A stretch of 64,000 nucleotides of DNA, taken from NCBI GenBank assembly GCA_039821555.1, contig JBCBNX010000016.1:1-64000 (forward strand). The letters run 5' to 3'. The notes under the pieces are model-generated. The model did no database searches, was not told where the DNA came from, and saw only the letters and a program-made list of their open reading frames with translations. Positions 51,245 through 60,440 of the stretch are shown here, one piece after another. Position 1 is the stretch's first letter; the number at the start of each line of letters is the position of its first letter. The position numbers and the translations under genes were made by a program. This DNA is from Bacteroidota bacterium. Lineage in GTDB: Bacteria; Bacteroidota; Rhodothermia; Rhodothermales; Rubricoccaceae.

Positions 51245-52774
51245 TCAAGCATTCGTCAACTGCTTGGCGGGTCCCTGTTCGGACGTGGAGGCGGAGATGC
51301 GCGGGACCGCGACGGCCGGGTCGGGCAGGTTCTTCGGCGCGTTGCGGATGGTCATATAGGCGTTCACCATCAGGAAGACTACACCCAGGAGGTACATCGA
51401 GCCGCCAATCAGGCGCACCCAGTACATCGGCACGACCTGGATCACCGTCTCCATGAAGTCGGGGTACATCAGCCGCCCGGCGTCGTCAAACGCGCGCCAC
51501 ATGAGGCCCTGCGTGATGCCGGAGACGTACATCGCGAGGACGTACATCAGGATGCCGATCGTCCCGATCCAGAAGTGCGCCGTGGCGAGGGCTTTGCTCC
51601 ACAGTTTCGTCCGCCAGAGGCGTGGCAGCAGCCAGTAGATCATCCCGAAGGTCATGAAGCCGTTCCAGCCGAGCGCGCCCGAGTGGACGTGGGCGATGTT
51701 CCAGTCGGTGTAGTGGCTGAGCGCGTTCACGCTCTTGACAGACAGCATCGGGCCCTCGAAGGTCGCCATCCCATAGAACGTGATGCCGACCACAAACATC
51801 TTGAGCACCACCGAGTCACGGAGCTTATGCCACGCGCCGCGCAGCGTAAAGAGGCCGTTGATCATGCCGCCCCATGACGGCATCCAGAGCATGATGGAGA
51901 AGACCATCCCGAGCGTCGCCGCCCACTCGGGGACCGCGGTGTAGTTGAGGTGGTGCGGGCCCGCCCAGATGTAGATGAACACCAGGCTCCAGAAGTGAAC
52001 GATGGAGAGCCGGTAGGAGAACACGGGCCGCTCGGCCGCCTTCGGGAGGAAGTAGTACATCAGCCCGAGGAACGGCGTCGTGAGGAAGAAGGCGACGGCG
52101 TTGTGGCCGTACCACCACTGCACGAGCGCGTCCTGGACGCCCTTGTAGATCGGGTAGCTCTTGAGCATGCTCGCTGGGAGCGCCAGCGAGTTGCCGATGT
52201 GCAGCACCGCGACCGTCACGATGGTGGCGATGTAGAACCACAGCGCGACGTACATGTGCTTCTCGCGGCGCCGAATTAGCGTCCCGAAGAAGTTGACCGC
52301 GAAGACGACCCAGACGAGCGTGATCGCGAGGTCAATCGGCCACTCCAGTTCGGCGTACTCCTTCGACGTCGTGATGCCGAGCGGCAGCGTGATCGCCGCC
52401 GCGACGATGATGCCCTGCCATCCCCAGAAGTGGACCTTCGAGAGCATATCGGAGAACATCCGCGCCTTGCAGAGCCGCTGCGTGGAGTAGTAGATCGCGG
52501 CAAAGATGCCGTTGCCCGCGAAGGCGAAGATGACCGCGTTGGTGTGCAGCGGGCGCAGGCGGCCGAAGCTGAGGTACTCGCCGAGGTTGGCCTGTGGGAA
52601 CGGAAGCTGCGCGGCGAGCAACGCGCCCACGAGCATGCCGACGAAGCCCCACACGATGGTGGCGATCACGAAGAGCCGCACGATGGCGTCGTCGTAGCTG
52701 AACACGTCGAAGCGCGAGCGGCCTTCAGTGCTGTGCAGGGCGCCTGGCTGCTGAGCGGTAAGGGTGGCGGACAT
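51245..52774 (-). CDS. ccoN: Cytochrome c oxidase cbb3-type subunit I
   Basis: 509 residues from ATG 52774; an upstream ATG at 52846 would add 24 arginine-rich residues. Twelve membrane helices with the haem and copper ligands in place: HTNAVIFAFAGN, GHNAVAFFLTT (copper histidine), YTDWNIAHVHSGALGWNG and the GITQGLMWRAFD region. It reduces oxygen with high affinity and pumps protons. First gene of ccoNOQP, transcribed away from the DUF368 gene. Confidence 0.96.
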   Translation of the reverse strand: MSATLTAQQPGALHSTEGRSRFDVFSYDDAIVRLFVIATIVWGFVGMLVGALLAAQLPFPQANLGEYLSFGRLRPLHTNAVIFAFAGNGIFAAIYYSTQRLCKARMFSDMLSKVHFWGWQGIIVAAAITLPLGITTSKEYAELEWPIDLAITLVWVVFAVNFFGTLIRRREKHMYVALWFYIATIVTVAVLHIGNSLALPASMLKSYPIYKGVQDALVQWWYGHNAVAFFLTTPFLGLMYYFLPKAAERPVFSYRLSIVHFWSLVFIYIWAGPHHLNYTAVPEWAATLGMVFSIMLWMPSWGGMINGLFTLRGAWHKLRDSVVLKMFVVGITFYGMATFEGPMLSVKSVNALSHYTDWNIAHVHSGALGWNGFMTFGMIYWLLPRLWRTKLWSKALATAHFWIGTIGILMYVLAMYVSGITQGLMWRAFDDAGRLMYPDFMETVIQVVPMYWVRLIGGSMYLLGVVFLMVNAYMTIRNAPKNLPDPAVAVPRISASTSEQGPAKQLTNA

Positions 52775-53119
52775 AAGCCGACGAGGGGGTAGGGTGGATC
52801 TCAACCGCGTGGTCCGAATCGACGCGGAGCCACACAACGCCCCCAATCAACCGCGCCACGCGGGTGCGCTCTGAAAGGCCCCGCACGGCACCCTCGTGAG
52901 GCCCACCCGTCGCAACGAGTGGGGGAATCCCCCACGTGCTCACACCTAGCCGTCGCGGCGCGTTTTCCGCCGAGCCACAGACGACCCTGTCCAGCGCCGC
53001 TCCCACGCGCTTACCGCGAAGACACGGCAAACGCACAGCCATGGCGATGCCGGGCACGTAGCTTGCTCGCCGCTCCACTTCCCAGCATACAGGTACCGCC
53101 CAGCCTACCTCCTACCTTC
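52775..53119. other. 345-bp divergent spacer between ccoN and the DUF368 gene
   Basis: No gene is supported. It must carry two divergent promoters. I looked for an FNR-type palindrome (TTGAT-N4-ATCAA), expected for oxygen control of cbb3 oxidases, and did not find one. Confidence 0.5.
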
Positions 53120-54109
53120 ATGGCCTCCTCGTCTACGCTCACTGAGACGCGCACCGAGACCTCGCCCCACACAGCTTCGCAGCCGGAGCCCCCTCGGTCG
53201 CCGCTGTGGCACCACGTGCTCCAGGGCTTGCTGATGGGGGGCGCCGACATCATTCCCGGCGTCAGCGGCGGCACGATGGCGCTCATCGTTGGCATCTATG
53301 AGCGGCTCATCCGCGCCATCAGCGACGGCGTCTCGATGCTGCTGCTCGGCCTGCGCGGCCGCGTCGGCGAGGCGATGCAGGCGTTCCGGACGCTCGACTG
53401 GCGGCTACTTCTCCCACTCGCGCTCGGCATCGGCACGGCCATCGCGCTCGGCTCGCTCTTCATCCCGGAGTTGCTGCAGACGTATCCGGTGCAATGCCGG
53501 GCGCTCTTCTTCGGGCTCGTCGCCGGATCCTTGGCAATTCCGTGGCGGGAGCGGCGCACCTCGCGCTCGTGGCACTACGCGGCGGCGGCAGCGGCGGCCG
53601 TGCTCGCGTTCGTGCTCGTGGGCCTGCCACGCGGGGCCGAAGCGGCAGACCCATCGCTCGTGCGAGTCGCGCTCACGGCGGCGATCGCCATCAACGCGAT
53701 GATTTTGCCCGGCGTGAGCGGCGCGTTCCTACTGGAGGTCTTTGGGCTCTACACCCCCACGCTGGAGGCCCTCCGGAGCCTTGACCTCGTGTATATCGCC
53801 GTGTTTGCGCTTGGGGCAGGCCTCGGGCTGGGCGCGGCAGCGAAGGCGCTCTCCTGGCTCCTGAGCCACGCCCACGACCTCACCATGACGCTACTCGTCG
53901 GCCTGCTCGCGGGCTCGCTGCGGGCGCTCTGGCCGTGGGTCCCACGTATCGAACACGTGGGCAGCGACGGCGTGGTGGAATACGTACCCGACCCGAGCGT
54001 CCTGCTCCCCCCCGGCCCTGAATGGGCTGTGGCACTGGCACTCGGCTTGGCGGGCTTTGCGTTCGTGACCGCCCTCAGTTGGATGGGCGCACGCCGCGGC
54101 GGCGCCTAG
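53120..54109 (+). CDS. DUF368 (PopT-type) polyprenyl-phosphate translocase
   Basis: 329 residues from ATG 53120. Polytopic, with the DUF368 signature LLMGGADIIPGVSGGTMALI near the N-terminus and a repeat of it, MILPGVSGAFLLEVFGLY, in the second half; the two internal repeats give the inverted topology of the family. Members return undecaprenyl phosphate to the inner leaflet so that envelope-polymer synthesis can continue. The end overlaps the convergent kinase gene by four bases. Confidence 0.88.
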   Translation: MASSSTLTETRTETSPHTASQPEPPRSPLWHHVLQGLLMGGADIIPGVSGGTMALIVGIYERLIRAISDGVSMLLLGLRGRVGEAMQAFRTLDWRLLLPLALGIGTAIALGSLFIPELLQTYPVQCRALFFGLVAGSLAIPWRERRTSRSWHYAAAAAAAVLAFVLVGLPRGAEAADPSLVRVALTAAIAINAMILPGVSGAFLLEVFGLYTPTLEALRSLDLVYIAVFALGAGLGLGAAAKALSWLLSHAHDLTMTLLVGLLAGSLRALWPWVPRIEHVGSDGVVEYVPDPSVLLPPGPEWAVALALGLAGFAFVTALSWMGARRGGA

Positions 54110-55215
54110 CTCACCGGACCCTGAGCGCCCGCCTCGTCCCAGGGCTCCACCTCAGCGGTCAGGCCGTAGCCCTTTGCGGCACCGACAGGCTGCTCCGGGA
54201 TGCCGAGCGTGCTGTCGTCATAGTAGATCGGGAAGTGAAGGATAAACGTCGTCCCGACGCCGACCTCCGACTCGACGCGGATGGCGCCGTGCATGAGCAT
54301 CACGAGACGCCTGACGATGGCGAGGCCCAGGCCGGTCCCCTCCTGGTCGCGGTCGAGGTAGTCGTCTTCCTGCGTGAACGGGTCGAAGAGACGCGGGAGG
54401 AACTCGGGGGAGATGCCACGCCCCGTGTCGACGATGCGTACGATAACCTGCCGGAGATCGTGCTCGATGGCGATGGTGACGAGCCCGCGTTCCGTGAACT
54501 TCACGGCGTTGCCAATCAGGTTGGTGAGCACGCGCCGGAGCGCAGTCTCGTCCAGGCGCGCCATCATCATGGGTGCGCGGTTGGCCAGCACTAGCCGGAG
54601 CCCCTTGCGCTCCACGAGCGACCGCAGTGAGTTCGCCACCTCGAATACCGTGTCGGCAACGGGCAGCGGTCGGAGCGTGAGCGAGACCTCGCCCACCTCT
54701 AGCCGTGCCAGGTCGAGGAGCGCGTTGACTGTTTCGAGCAGCCGCTTGCCCTCGTCGCGGATCGCGACGGCGGACTCGTGCGCCATCCCACTGGCCTCCT
54801 CCTCGATGATCTCGGCATAGCCTAGGATCACCGTCAAGGGCGTGCGTAGCTCGTGGCTGACCACGGAGAGCATCGCATCCTTGGCCTTGAGCGCTTCCTC
54901 GACCTCCTTGATGCGCGCCCGCAACTCGGCATTTTGCTCCACGTCGCGCGCCTCGTGCTCGCCAACCATGCCCTCGTACTGCTGGCGTTGCCGCCCCGTC
55001 ATCCACAGCATGAGGGCGAGCACGAACGGCACCGCGTCGAGCACCCAAAGCAAGGGCACGCGCCGCTGCGTGGAAAGCAGATGCCCCAGCGACATGTCCC
55101 CCCACAGCATGATCGAGGCCTGCAGCATGCCGGCCAGGGGGAACAGCATGCCCACAACGAAACCGACGGCTCCATACCGCACGGCCAGAGGCAATCGCCG
55201 AAAAAGAGCAGGCAT
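54106..55215 (-). CDS. Membrane-bound sensor histidine kinase
   Basis: 369 residues. Two membrane helices (about 15-35 and 54-73) with almost no periplasmic loop, then a coiled coil and HisKA domain with His121 (VVSHELRTPLTVILGY), N-box LTNLIGNAVKF, G-boxes DTGRGI and EGTGLGLAIVRR. The short sensory part suggests detection within the membrane or via a partner. No response regulator is adjacent. The gene converges on the DUF368 gene with a four-base overlap. Confidence 0.93.
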   Translation of the reverse strand: MPALFRRLPLAVRYGAVGFVVGMLFPLAGMLQASIMLWGDMSLGHLLSTQRRVPLLWVLDAVPFVLALMLWMTGRQRQQYEGMVGEHEARDVEQNAELRARIKEVEEALKAKDAMLSVVSHELRTPLTVILGYAEIIEEEASGMAHESAVAIRDEGKRLLETVNALLDLARLEVGEVSLTLRPLPVADTVFEVANSLRSLVERKGLRLVLANRAPMMMARLDETALRRVLTNLIGNAVKFTERGLVTIAIEHDLRQVIVRIVDTGRGISPEFLPRLFDPFTQEDDYLDRDQEGTGLGLAIVRRLVMLMHGAIRVESEVGVGTTFILHFPIYYDDSTLGIPEQPVGAAKGYGLTAEVEPWDEAGAQGPVS

Positions 55216-55371
55216 AGACCAGCTATATCAAGCAGAAGAGGTCTGCGCGCTGGTGGTTTCCTCCACTCCTGAACCCGTTTCTTCCACGAACCTACCGGCT
55301 CGTCCTTGATTCAGTGCGCGCCTGGTCCTACGTACAGGATTTGTGCCAATTCGAGCTTACGCTTGGTCGCT

Positions 55372-56544
55372 TTAGTGTGCCCAGCGCTGCCCAGGTCCCG
55401 TCCAGGCTAGGCCGAAGTAGTCCGCGACGGTGGCAGCGTGGTCCGCGAACGTGGTGCGGGTGCCCAGAACGCGCGGCGAGCCGCCGAGCACGAGCAGCGG
55501 CACGCGCTCCCGCGTGTGGTCGGTCCCGGGCGTCGTCGGGTCGTTGCCATGGTCGGCCGTGAGGACGAGCCGGGCCCCGGCGGGCAAGGCGGCTTCGAAC
55601 GTAGGCAGGACCGCGTCGAACGCGTCGAGCGCGCGGGCGAAGCCCTCTGGGTTGTTGCGGTGGCCGTACTCCTGGTCGAAATCGACGAGGTTGGTCCAGA
55701 TGAACGTCGGCGTCGTGCCACCAGCGGCCTCGCGCATGGCAGCGAGGGTGGCCCCGACCCCCTCGGCGTTGTCCTTCGTCTTCGTGACCGTGTCAAAGCC
55801 GACGTTCGCGAACAGGTCGCCGATCTTGCCGACGGCGACGGTGCGCACCTGGGTGCCCTGGAGTTGCGCCTGGATCGGCGGCGTAGGCGGCGCGAGGGCG
55901 AAGTCACGTCGCTTCTCGGAGATGCGCGCGAACGCACCCGGCTGGCCCACGAATGGACGCGCGATGACGCGGCCCACCGCGTGTGGACCTACGCAGACCT
56001 CTTCCCGTGCGATGCGGCACAGGTCGTAGAGCCGGTCCAGCGGAATCACATCGGTGTGCGCGGCGATCTGGAAGACGCTGTCCGCGGACGTGTAGACGAT
56101 GGGCTGGCCTGTGCGCAGGTGCTCCGCCCCGTGCTGGTCGATGATGGCGGTGCCGGAGGCGGGCACGCCAGCAAGGATGCCTGCGCACCCCGTCGCCTGA
56201 AGAAAGGCGTCGACGAGTGCTGGCGGGAAGCCCTCCGGGTAGGTCGGGAACGGCGCGTCGAGTGGGAGCCCGGCCAGTTCCCAGTGCCCAGTCGTGGAGT
56301 CTTTGCCGGCCGACGTCTCGACCATCACGCCGGTGCTGGCAGCGGGTGCCTCGACGGGCGGCACGCCGGGCAGACGGTCGAGGTTGCCCAGGCCGAGCCG
56401 CGTCAGGTTCGGAAGCGCGGGCCGGGCCACGGCGCACACGTGGGCGAGCGTGTGCGTCCCGGCATCGCCATAGAGCGCCGCGTCTGGAGCGCGCCCGATG
56501 CCGACGCCGTCGAGCACGATGGTGACGAAGAGCGGAGGAGCCAT
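55372..56544 (-). CDS. deoB: Phosphopentomutase
   Basis: 390 residues from ATG 56544; the frame is open further upstream but without protein character. Alkaline-phosphatase-superfamily metal site: IVLDGVGIGRAPDA at the N-terminus, the phosphorylated threonine in KDSTTGHWEL (81-90), and LTADHGNDPTTPGTDHTRE near the C-terminus. It interconverts ribose 1- and 5-phosphates in nucleoside salvage. The 20-bp gap to the preceding GAF/GGDEF-like gene suggests co-transcription. Confidence 0.95.
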   Translation of the reverse strand: MAPPLFVTIVLDGVGIGRAPDAALYGDAGTHTLAHVCAVARPALPNLTRLGLGNLDRLPGVPPVEAPAASTGVMVETSAGKDSTTGHWELAGLPLDAPFPTYPEGFPPALVDAFLQATGCAGILAGVPASGTAIIDQHGAEHLRTGQPIVYTSADSVFQIAAHTDVIPLDRLYDLCRIAREEVCVGPHAVGRVIARPFVGQPGAFARISEKRRDFALAPPTPPIQAQLQGTQVRTVAVGKIGDLFANVGFDTVTKTKDNAEGVGATLAAMREAAGGTTPTFIWTNLVDFDQEYGHRNNPEGFARALDAFDAVLPTFEAALPAGARLVLTADHGNDPTTPGTDHTRERVPLLVLGGSPRVLGTRTTFADHAATVADYFGLAWTGPGQRWAH

Positions 56545-56564
56545 GAGGCAGCCGGAGGGGCGGG

Positions 56565-58568
56565 TTATTCCAGGATGACGCAGCCGACCTGCGCGTCGTA
56601 CGCGTCGGAGAGCGCCTGCACGGCGTCGCCGCGGAGTTGCTCCGAGGTCGTGTGCCGCTCCCTGTAGAGCGCCACGCCGATGGTCAGCGGGAGCGTCTCC
56701 CCCGTCGAGGCGGGCGTCGTGCGGACGAGTTCGACCCACGCCTCGACGTCGGCGGCGCGCCCGTAGTAGAAGACGCCGTAGAGCAGCTCGCCGAACGGCT
56801 CGATGCGCCCGTCTGCGAGGGCGAGCGTGTGGTCGAGGTGTTGCTGGAGGACCGCCTCGGTGGTCGCGACGGCCTCGCCCCCCGCGCGGGCGACGGCCTC
56901 GGCCTCGGTGTGGTGGACGAGCGCAAGCGCGAGCGGGTGCTGCTTCACGCGTGACCGCGCCATCTCTTCCGCCACGATCACGCGCCGGGCCACGGGCACG
57001 CTGTGCGCGTGCCCTCCCCCCAGCGTAGTCTCGTCGGTAGCGTTCCCACCGAGGTTCAACCTCCCAGCGAGACCCGGGGGTGCCTCCTCCTCGACCGCTT
57101 CATCCGCCGGGGCTTCTTCTTCGCCCACTGCGGTCTCCAGCCCGATGCTCTCCGGCCCGATGCTCTCCGGCCCGATGCTCTCCGGTGCGATGCTCTCCGG
57201 TGCGGCGTGCCCTGGCTCCACGTCAACAGGCTCGTCTACGATAGTCTCAGTGGACGCTGCGTCGAGAGCAGTTTCAGCAGACGCAGTCTCCACGGGCAAG
57301 TCGGTGAGGGCTCTTGTCGGCGGGGCTGCCTCGAACCAGGCCGGCACCTCCTTCGCCGCGAGGTGGGCGAGCATGCTGGCAAACTGCCGCAGCAGCGTCT
57401 TCTCCGCAGGCGAGTACGACTTCGCGTCCGGGGCCGTGTCCACGACTAGTAATAGCGAGGGGGTCGCGGCCTCGGTGAGCGGCTGCACGTAGGCGCGCCC
57501 CACAGCGCTCAGGTCAGAGTAGTAGCCCAGCGCGTCGAGGGCCGCGCCCTTGAGCAGCATCGGGAGCAGGTCGGCCTGCTGCCCCCGAATGCCGCGCAGT
57601 GCGCTCCCTGCCGACGCGAACTCGTCGACGAAGCCCACGGCGGGGTGGTCGCTCTTGAGCGCCTCTATTTTGTAGTGAAGGGTCGCCGCGTCGTGGCGGA
57701 GCAACGCAACGGTCTGGGCGCGCATCCCGCTCCAAATGGCTTCGACGAGGTGCGCGAGCGCGTGCGAGGTAGGCCTGCGGACGAGGTCCAGTTCGTCACC
57801 AGGCAACGGCAGCGGCAGATCCAGTTCGTTGTCGAACTCGCGGGGGTCTGGGAAGCGAATCGGTAGCGGCTCGTCGAAGTCGTCTACGAAGTCCACGTCG
57901 CCGAAGGCTGCTGCGTGCGTCGGTCGCAGCGGGGTCGTCTCTGAGGCGCCCTCGACCTCGGCGATAGCCGCCCCCAACTCCTCAGAAACGGTGGTCTCCA
58001 GTGCGCTGCGTGCGTCGTCGTTCAGCACCACAGCACCGCCGTCGCGCAGGGCCGAGCCGTCGTCGTTCAGCACCTCGTCGCCGTCGGGGCTGGGACGCAG
58101 ACTGGGCTGGTCGTTGGCCTCGACGTGCGCCCCCTCCTCGTCTAGCGCAGGCCCTTTCGCCACCAACGCATGCTCTACATCGACTGGCTCCGCATGGTCG
58201 GTCGAATCCGTCCCGATGGCCGCTCCGATGACCTCGCTCGCTGCATGTTCCTCCGCATCCATGGCCCTGTCCGACTCAGCCTCGGCGCCAGGCACGCGTC
58301 CGTCGGCTTCGATCCGGTCGGCTTCGGGCGCGCCTGCAGGTGCTTCACTGGACACCTCCTCATGCCGGTCGCGCTCGGCAGGTGCGGCAGCCCTCTCCAT
58401 GGGACGGATATCGACGATGCCAAGCGAGCGCAGGTCATCCTGAGGGCGAGGTGCAGCTAGGTGCTTGGGCGCGGCGGCCCGACTGCGGCGCACCCAAAGG
58501 ACGATGCCGCTGACAATCAGAAGCAGCGCCACCGCGCCAGCCACGAGGGGGACGAGGGCAGATTCCAT
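56565..58568 (-). CDS. Membrane-anchored protein with GAF-like and degenerate GGDEF-like domains
   Basis: 667 residues. N-terminal membrane helix (5-27), then an acidic, alanine-rich low-complexity region to about 235. Residues about 260-415 have the pattern of a GAF domain (HLVEAIWSGMRAQTVALLRHD and AYVQPLTEAATPSLLLVVDT, in part). Another disordered stretch contains four PESIA/PESIG pentapeptides (456-476). The C-terminal 150 residues resemble a GGDEF domain in shape (ALALVHHTEAE, LPLTIGVALYRERHTTSEQL, ALSDAYDA) but the GGDEF signature itself is absent, so it is probably not a cyclase. A protein-binding or nucleotide-sensing role is inferred. Confidence 0.7.
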   Translation of the reverse strand: MESALVPLVAGAVALLLIVSGIVLWVRRSRAAAPKHLAAPRPQDDLRSLGIVDIRPMERAAAPAERDRHEEVSSEAPAGAPEADRIEADGRVPGAEAESDRAMDAEEHAASEVIGAAIGTDSTDHAEPVDVEHALVAKGPALDEEGAHVEANDQPSLRPSPDGDEVLNDDGSALRDGGAVVLNDDARSALETTVSEELGAAIAEVEGASETTPLRPTHAAAFGDVDFVDDFDEPLPIRFPDPREFDNELDLPLPLPGDELDLVRRPTSHALAHLVEAIWSGMRAQTVALLRHDAATLHYKIEALKSDHPAVGFVDEFASAGSALRGIRGQQADLLPMLLKGAALDALGYYSDLSAVGRAYVQPLTEAATPSLLLVVDTAPDAKSYSPAEKTLLRQFASMLAHLAAKEVPAWFEAAPPTRALTDLPVETASAETALDAASTETIVDEPVDVEPGHAAPESIAPESIGPESIGPESIGLETAVGEEEAPADEAVEEEAPPGLAGRLNLGGNATDETTLGGGHAHSVPVARRVIVAEEMARSRVKQHPLALALVHHTEAEAVARAGGEAVATTEAVLQQHLDHTLALADGRIEPFGELLYGVFYYGRAADVEAWVELVRTTPASTGETLPLTIGVALYRERHTTSEQLRGDAVQALSDAYDAQVGCVILE
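57141..57200 (-). repeat. Four 15-bp units coding for PESIG repeats
   Basis: Four tandem 15-base units (three CCCGATGCTCTCCGG and one differing by one base) encode PESIG/PESIA pentapeptides in the disordered linker of the GAF/GGDEF-like protein. The near identity at DNA level suggests recent slippage. Confidence 0.85.
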
Positions 58569-58896
58569 AGGGCGGATAGACGACCGCGGGGAGGCGGTAC
58601 GGAGGGGGTAAGTGTGGTGGCCTTTAAGCTAGCCGTGCCCTCTAAGCAATGCAACTACACGGCCCCAGTGCAGGCAGCGTCTCGCCTCCGTTCAACCGCG
58701 CCCCTCGTCATCCTACCGTTCCCGCCGGGCACCTCGCTCGTCTAGGACCGTGACGGCGCACGGTTTGGTCTCCGCCCGCGTCGCCCTGAGGGCTCATTTC
58801 GCCGGGACATTGGGGTTTCCGGGCTCCGGGTACCGTCTTCTCAAGGGAGGAGGCCGAACGCTTCAGGTTTCACCCCGCGACTAGCTCCTTTCTCTC
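58569..58896 (+). other. 328-bp divergent spacer
   Basis: It separates the GAF/GGDEF-like gene from the secreted protein at 58897. Short frames here lack protein character. It must contain promoters in both directions; no clear motif or hairpin was seen. Confidence 0.5.
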
Positions 58897-59487
58897 ATGC
58901 GTGCTCTTCTCCTCAGCCTCCTCACGCTCGGCGCCACGATCGCCACGGCGCAACCGACTGCCACCCTCGACTCCGTCACGCTCTCTGGGGGCGCTCCGGC
59001 TCACTTCGACGGGACCCGCTGGAGCTACAGCGCAGGCGATGCCTCGACCGTGTCACGCTTCACCAGCGACGCGGAGCTAGCCCATACGCAGGGCGCCCAC
59101 GGCGACGCCGTCCGTATTGAGGCCACCGTAGCTGACGAGGTGAAGCTGACCCGTCCCGTACTGCCGGGGGCGCAGCCAGCCTCGGTGCGCAACGCCTCGC
59201 ACCTCGTGTTCGACGCGCAGGGCGAGGGCGTGGTGCTGGTCGCGCTCGAAGTGAGCGACCACGCGCAGCCGTTCATCTACCCGGTGACGCTGCACCCCGG
59301 CGCTGAGACGTTCCGCGTTCCGCTCAACCGCTTCCGCCAGCGCGGCTCCAGCGCGCACTTCGACGGCGACACGGTCGTGCGCGTCTCCTTCCTCACGGTC
59401 ACGCGCCCCGGCACCGCCGCCGACTTCACGCTCACCGTCGGCGGCCTCGCCTTCGACTACAAGCGCTCGCTCGCCGATCGGTACTAA
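58897..59487 (+). CDS. Secreted beta-sandwich protein of unknown function
   Basis: 196 residues with a signal peptide (MRALLLSLLTLGATIATAQ). The mature part is all-beta in pattern (RWSYSAGDASTVSRF, HLVFDAQGEGVVLVALEV, GAETFRVPLNRFRQRG) and resembles carbohydrate-binding jelly rolls of the CIA30/CBM11-like type, although this is only a pattern match. No catalytic motif. It has its own terminator 30 bp downstream. Confidence 0.65.
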   Translation: MRALLLSLLTLGATIATAQPTATLDSVTLSGGAPAHFDGTRWSYSAGDASTVSRFTSDAELAHTQGAHGDAVRIEATVADEVKLTRPVLPGAQPASVRNASHLVFDAQGEGVVLVALEVSDHAQPFIYPVTLHPGAETFRVPLNRFRQRGSSAHFDGDTVVRVSFLTVTRPGTAADFTLTVGGLAFDYKRSLADRY

Positions 59488-59517
59488 TCGACTTTGTGGG
59501 TTCGTGGTTGGACCTTC

Positions 59518-59547
59518 AGCCCGGTCGCGCTGCCGACCGGGCTTTTT
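59518..59547 (+). terminator. Rho-independent terminator
   Basis: AGCCCGGTCG and CGACCGGGCT form a perfect ten-base stem with six-base loop CGCTGC followed by five T. It ends the secreted-protein gene and separates it from the RidA gene. Confidence 0.93.
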
Positions 59548-59592
59548 CTTTGTTTGTACCCTTTCTCACGCTTTGTCTCCCCCGCAGCCACG

Positions 59593-60000
59593 ATGCGCCA
59601 GACCTACCAGACCAACACCCCATGGGAGCCGATCGTCGGCTACAGCCGCGCCGTGCGCGTCGGCCCACACGTGGCCGTGACCGGCACGACGGCGACTGAT
59701 GCTGAGGGCGATCTCGTCGGCGTAGGCAACGCCGCTGTGCAGACCGAGCAGGTCCTCGATAACATCCGCGCAGCCCTCATCGCCGTGGGCGCACGCATCG
59801 AGGACGTCGTGCGGACGCGGATCTACGTCACCGACATCGAGCGCGACTGGGAGGCCATCGGACGGATCCACGGTCAGGTTTTCGGCCACGTCCGCCCGGC
59901 CACGACGATGGTCGAGGTCGCGCGGCTCATCGACCCGCGCATGCTTGTCGAGATCGAAGCCGACGCACTCGTCACGGACACGCCTGACGCGGAGCGCTAG
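59593..60000 (+). CDS. RidA family protein
   Basis: 135 residues of the YjgF/YER057c/UK114 fold: PWEPIVGYSRAVRVGPHVAVTGTTA (in segments), TEQVLDNIRAALIAVGARIEDVVRTRIYVTD, in parts, and RPATTMVEVARLIDPRMLVEIEADA with the arginine and glutamate that bind the carboxylate of enamine/imine substrates. Members deaminate reactive enamines from pyridoxal-phosphate enzymes. The ATG at 59593 is correct because the frame upstream contains the previous gene's terminator. Confidence 0.92.
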   Translation: MRQTYQTNTPWEPIVGYSRAVRVGPHVAVTGTTATDAEGDLVGVGNAAVQTEQVLDNIRAALIAVGARIEDVVRTRIYVTDIERDWEAIGRIHGQVFGHVRPATTMVEVARLIDPRMLVEIEADALVTDTPDAER

Positions 60001-60001
60001 C

Positions 60002-60388
60002 TCACCACGAAGCCTCGTCCGGCACAGCGGGTGGTGGCGCGGATGACGATGCGGGCGGAGCCGCCGAGGGCGCGCGTTCGCCGATGGTGCGCTCGACCGT
60101 CACGCGCACACCGCCCGTCCAGCGAGCGACGCCGTTGAACACGAGCGCGAACACCCAGCCTGTTACGAAGCCGCCGACGGCGCTCAGGAGCGGCACGAGC
60201 AGCACCGACGCCAGCATCGCGCCGAGCTGCACCTCGGCGAAGTCGCTCCAGAACGTCGTCACGACGGGCATCGTGAACGCCATCAGCACACCGACGAGCA
60301 GGCCAAGCACGGCGTAGACAACCGCCCCGACACGGGCGCAGGCGAACGGTGCGAGGCGACGGACAGTGAGCAGTTCGGTCGGGCGCAT
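60002..60388 (-). CDS. Small membrane protein of unknown function
   Basis: 128 residues from ATG 60388. Two hydrophobic helices (about 18-42 and 60-88: YAVLGLLVGVLMAFTMPVV and VLLVPLLSAVGGFVTGWVF, in part) and a proline/serine-rich tail. The layout resembles DUF3566-like proteins, without enough similarity to name it. It converges on the RidA gene with one base between stops, and follows the Rho-N-like gene at 52 bp on the same strand. Confidence 0.6.
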   Translation of the reverse strand: MRPTELLTVRRLAPFACARVGAVVYAVLGLLVGVLMAFTMPVVTTFWSDFAEVQLGAMLASVLLVPLLSAVGGFVTGWVFALVFNGVARWTGGVRVTVERTIGERAPSAAPPASSSAPPPAVPDEASW

Positions 60389-60440
60389 GGCAGAGTGGCT
60401 CTCGGCTGGAAGCGAGCAACGGGCTGCCCACAATACGGCC

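Noticed and set aside
52775..53119. Possible FNR/Crp site controlling ccoN
   Set aside because: No TTGAT-N4-ATCAA-like palindrome with acceptable match was found.
57141..57200. CRISPR-like repeats
   Set aside because: Units are contiguous without spacers, lie inside a coding frame and encode a pentapeptide.
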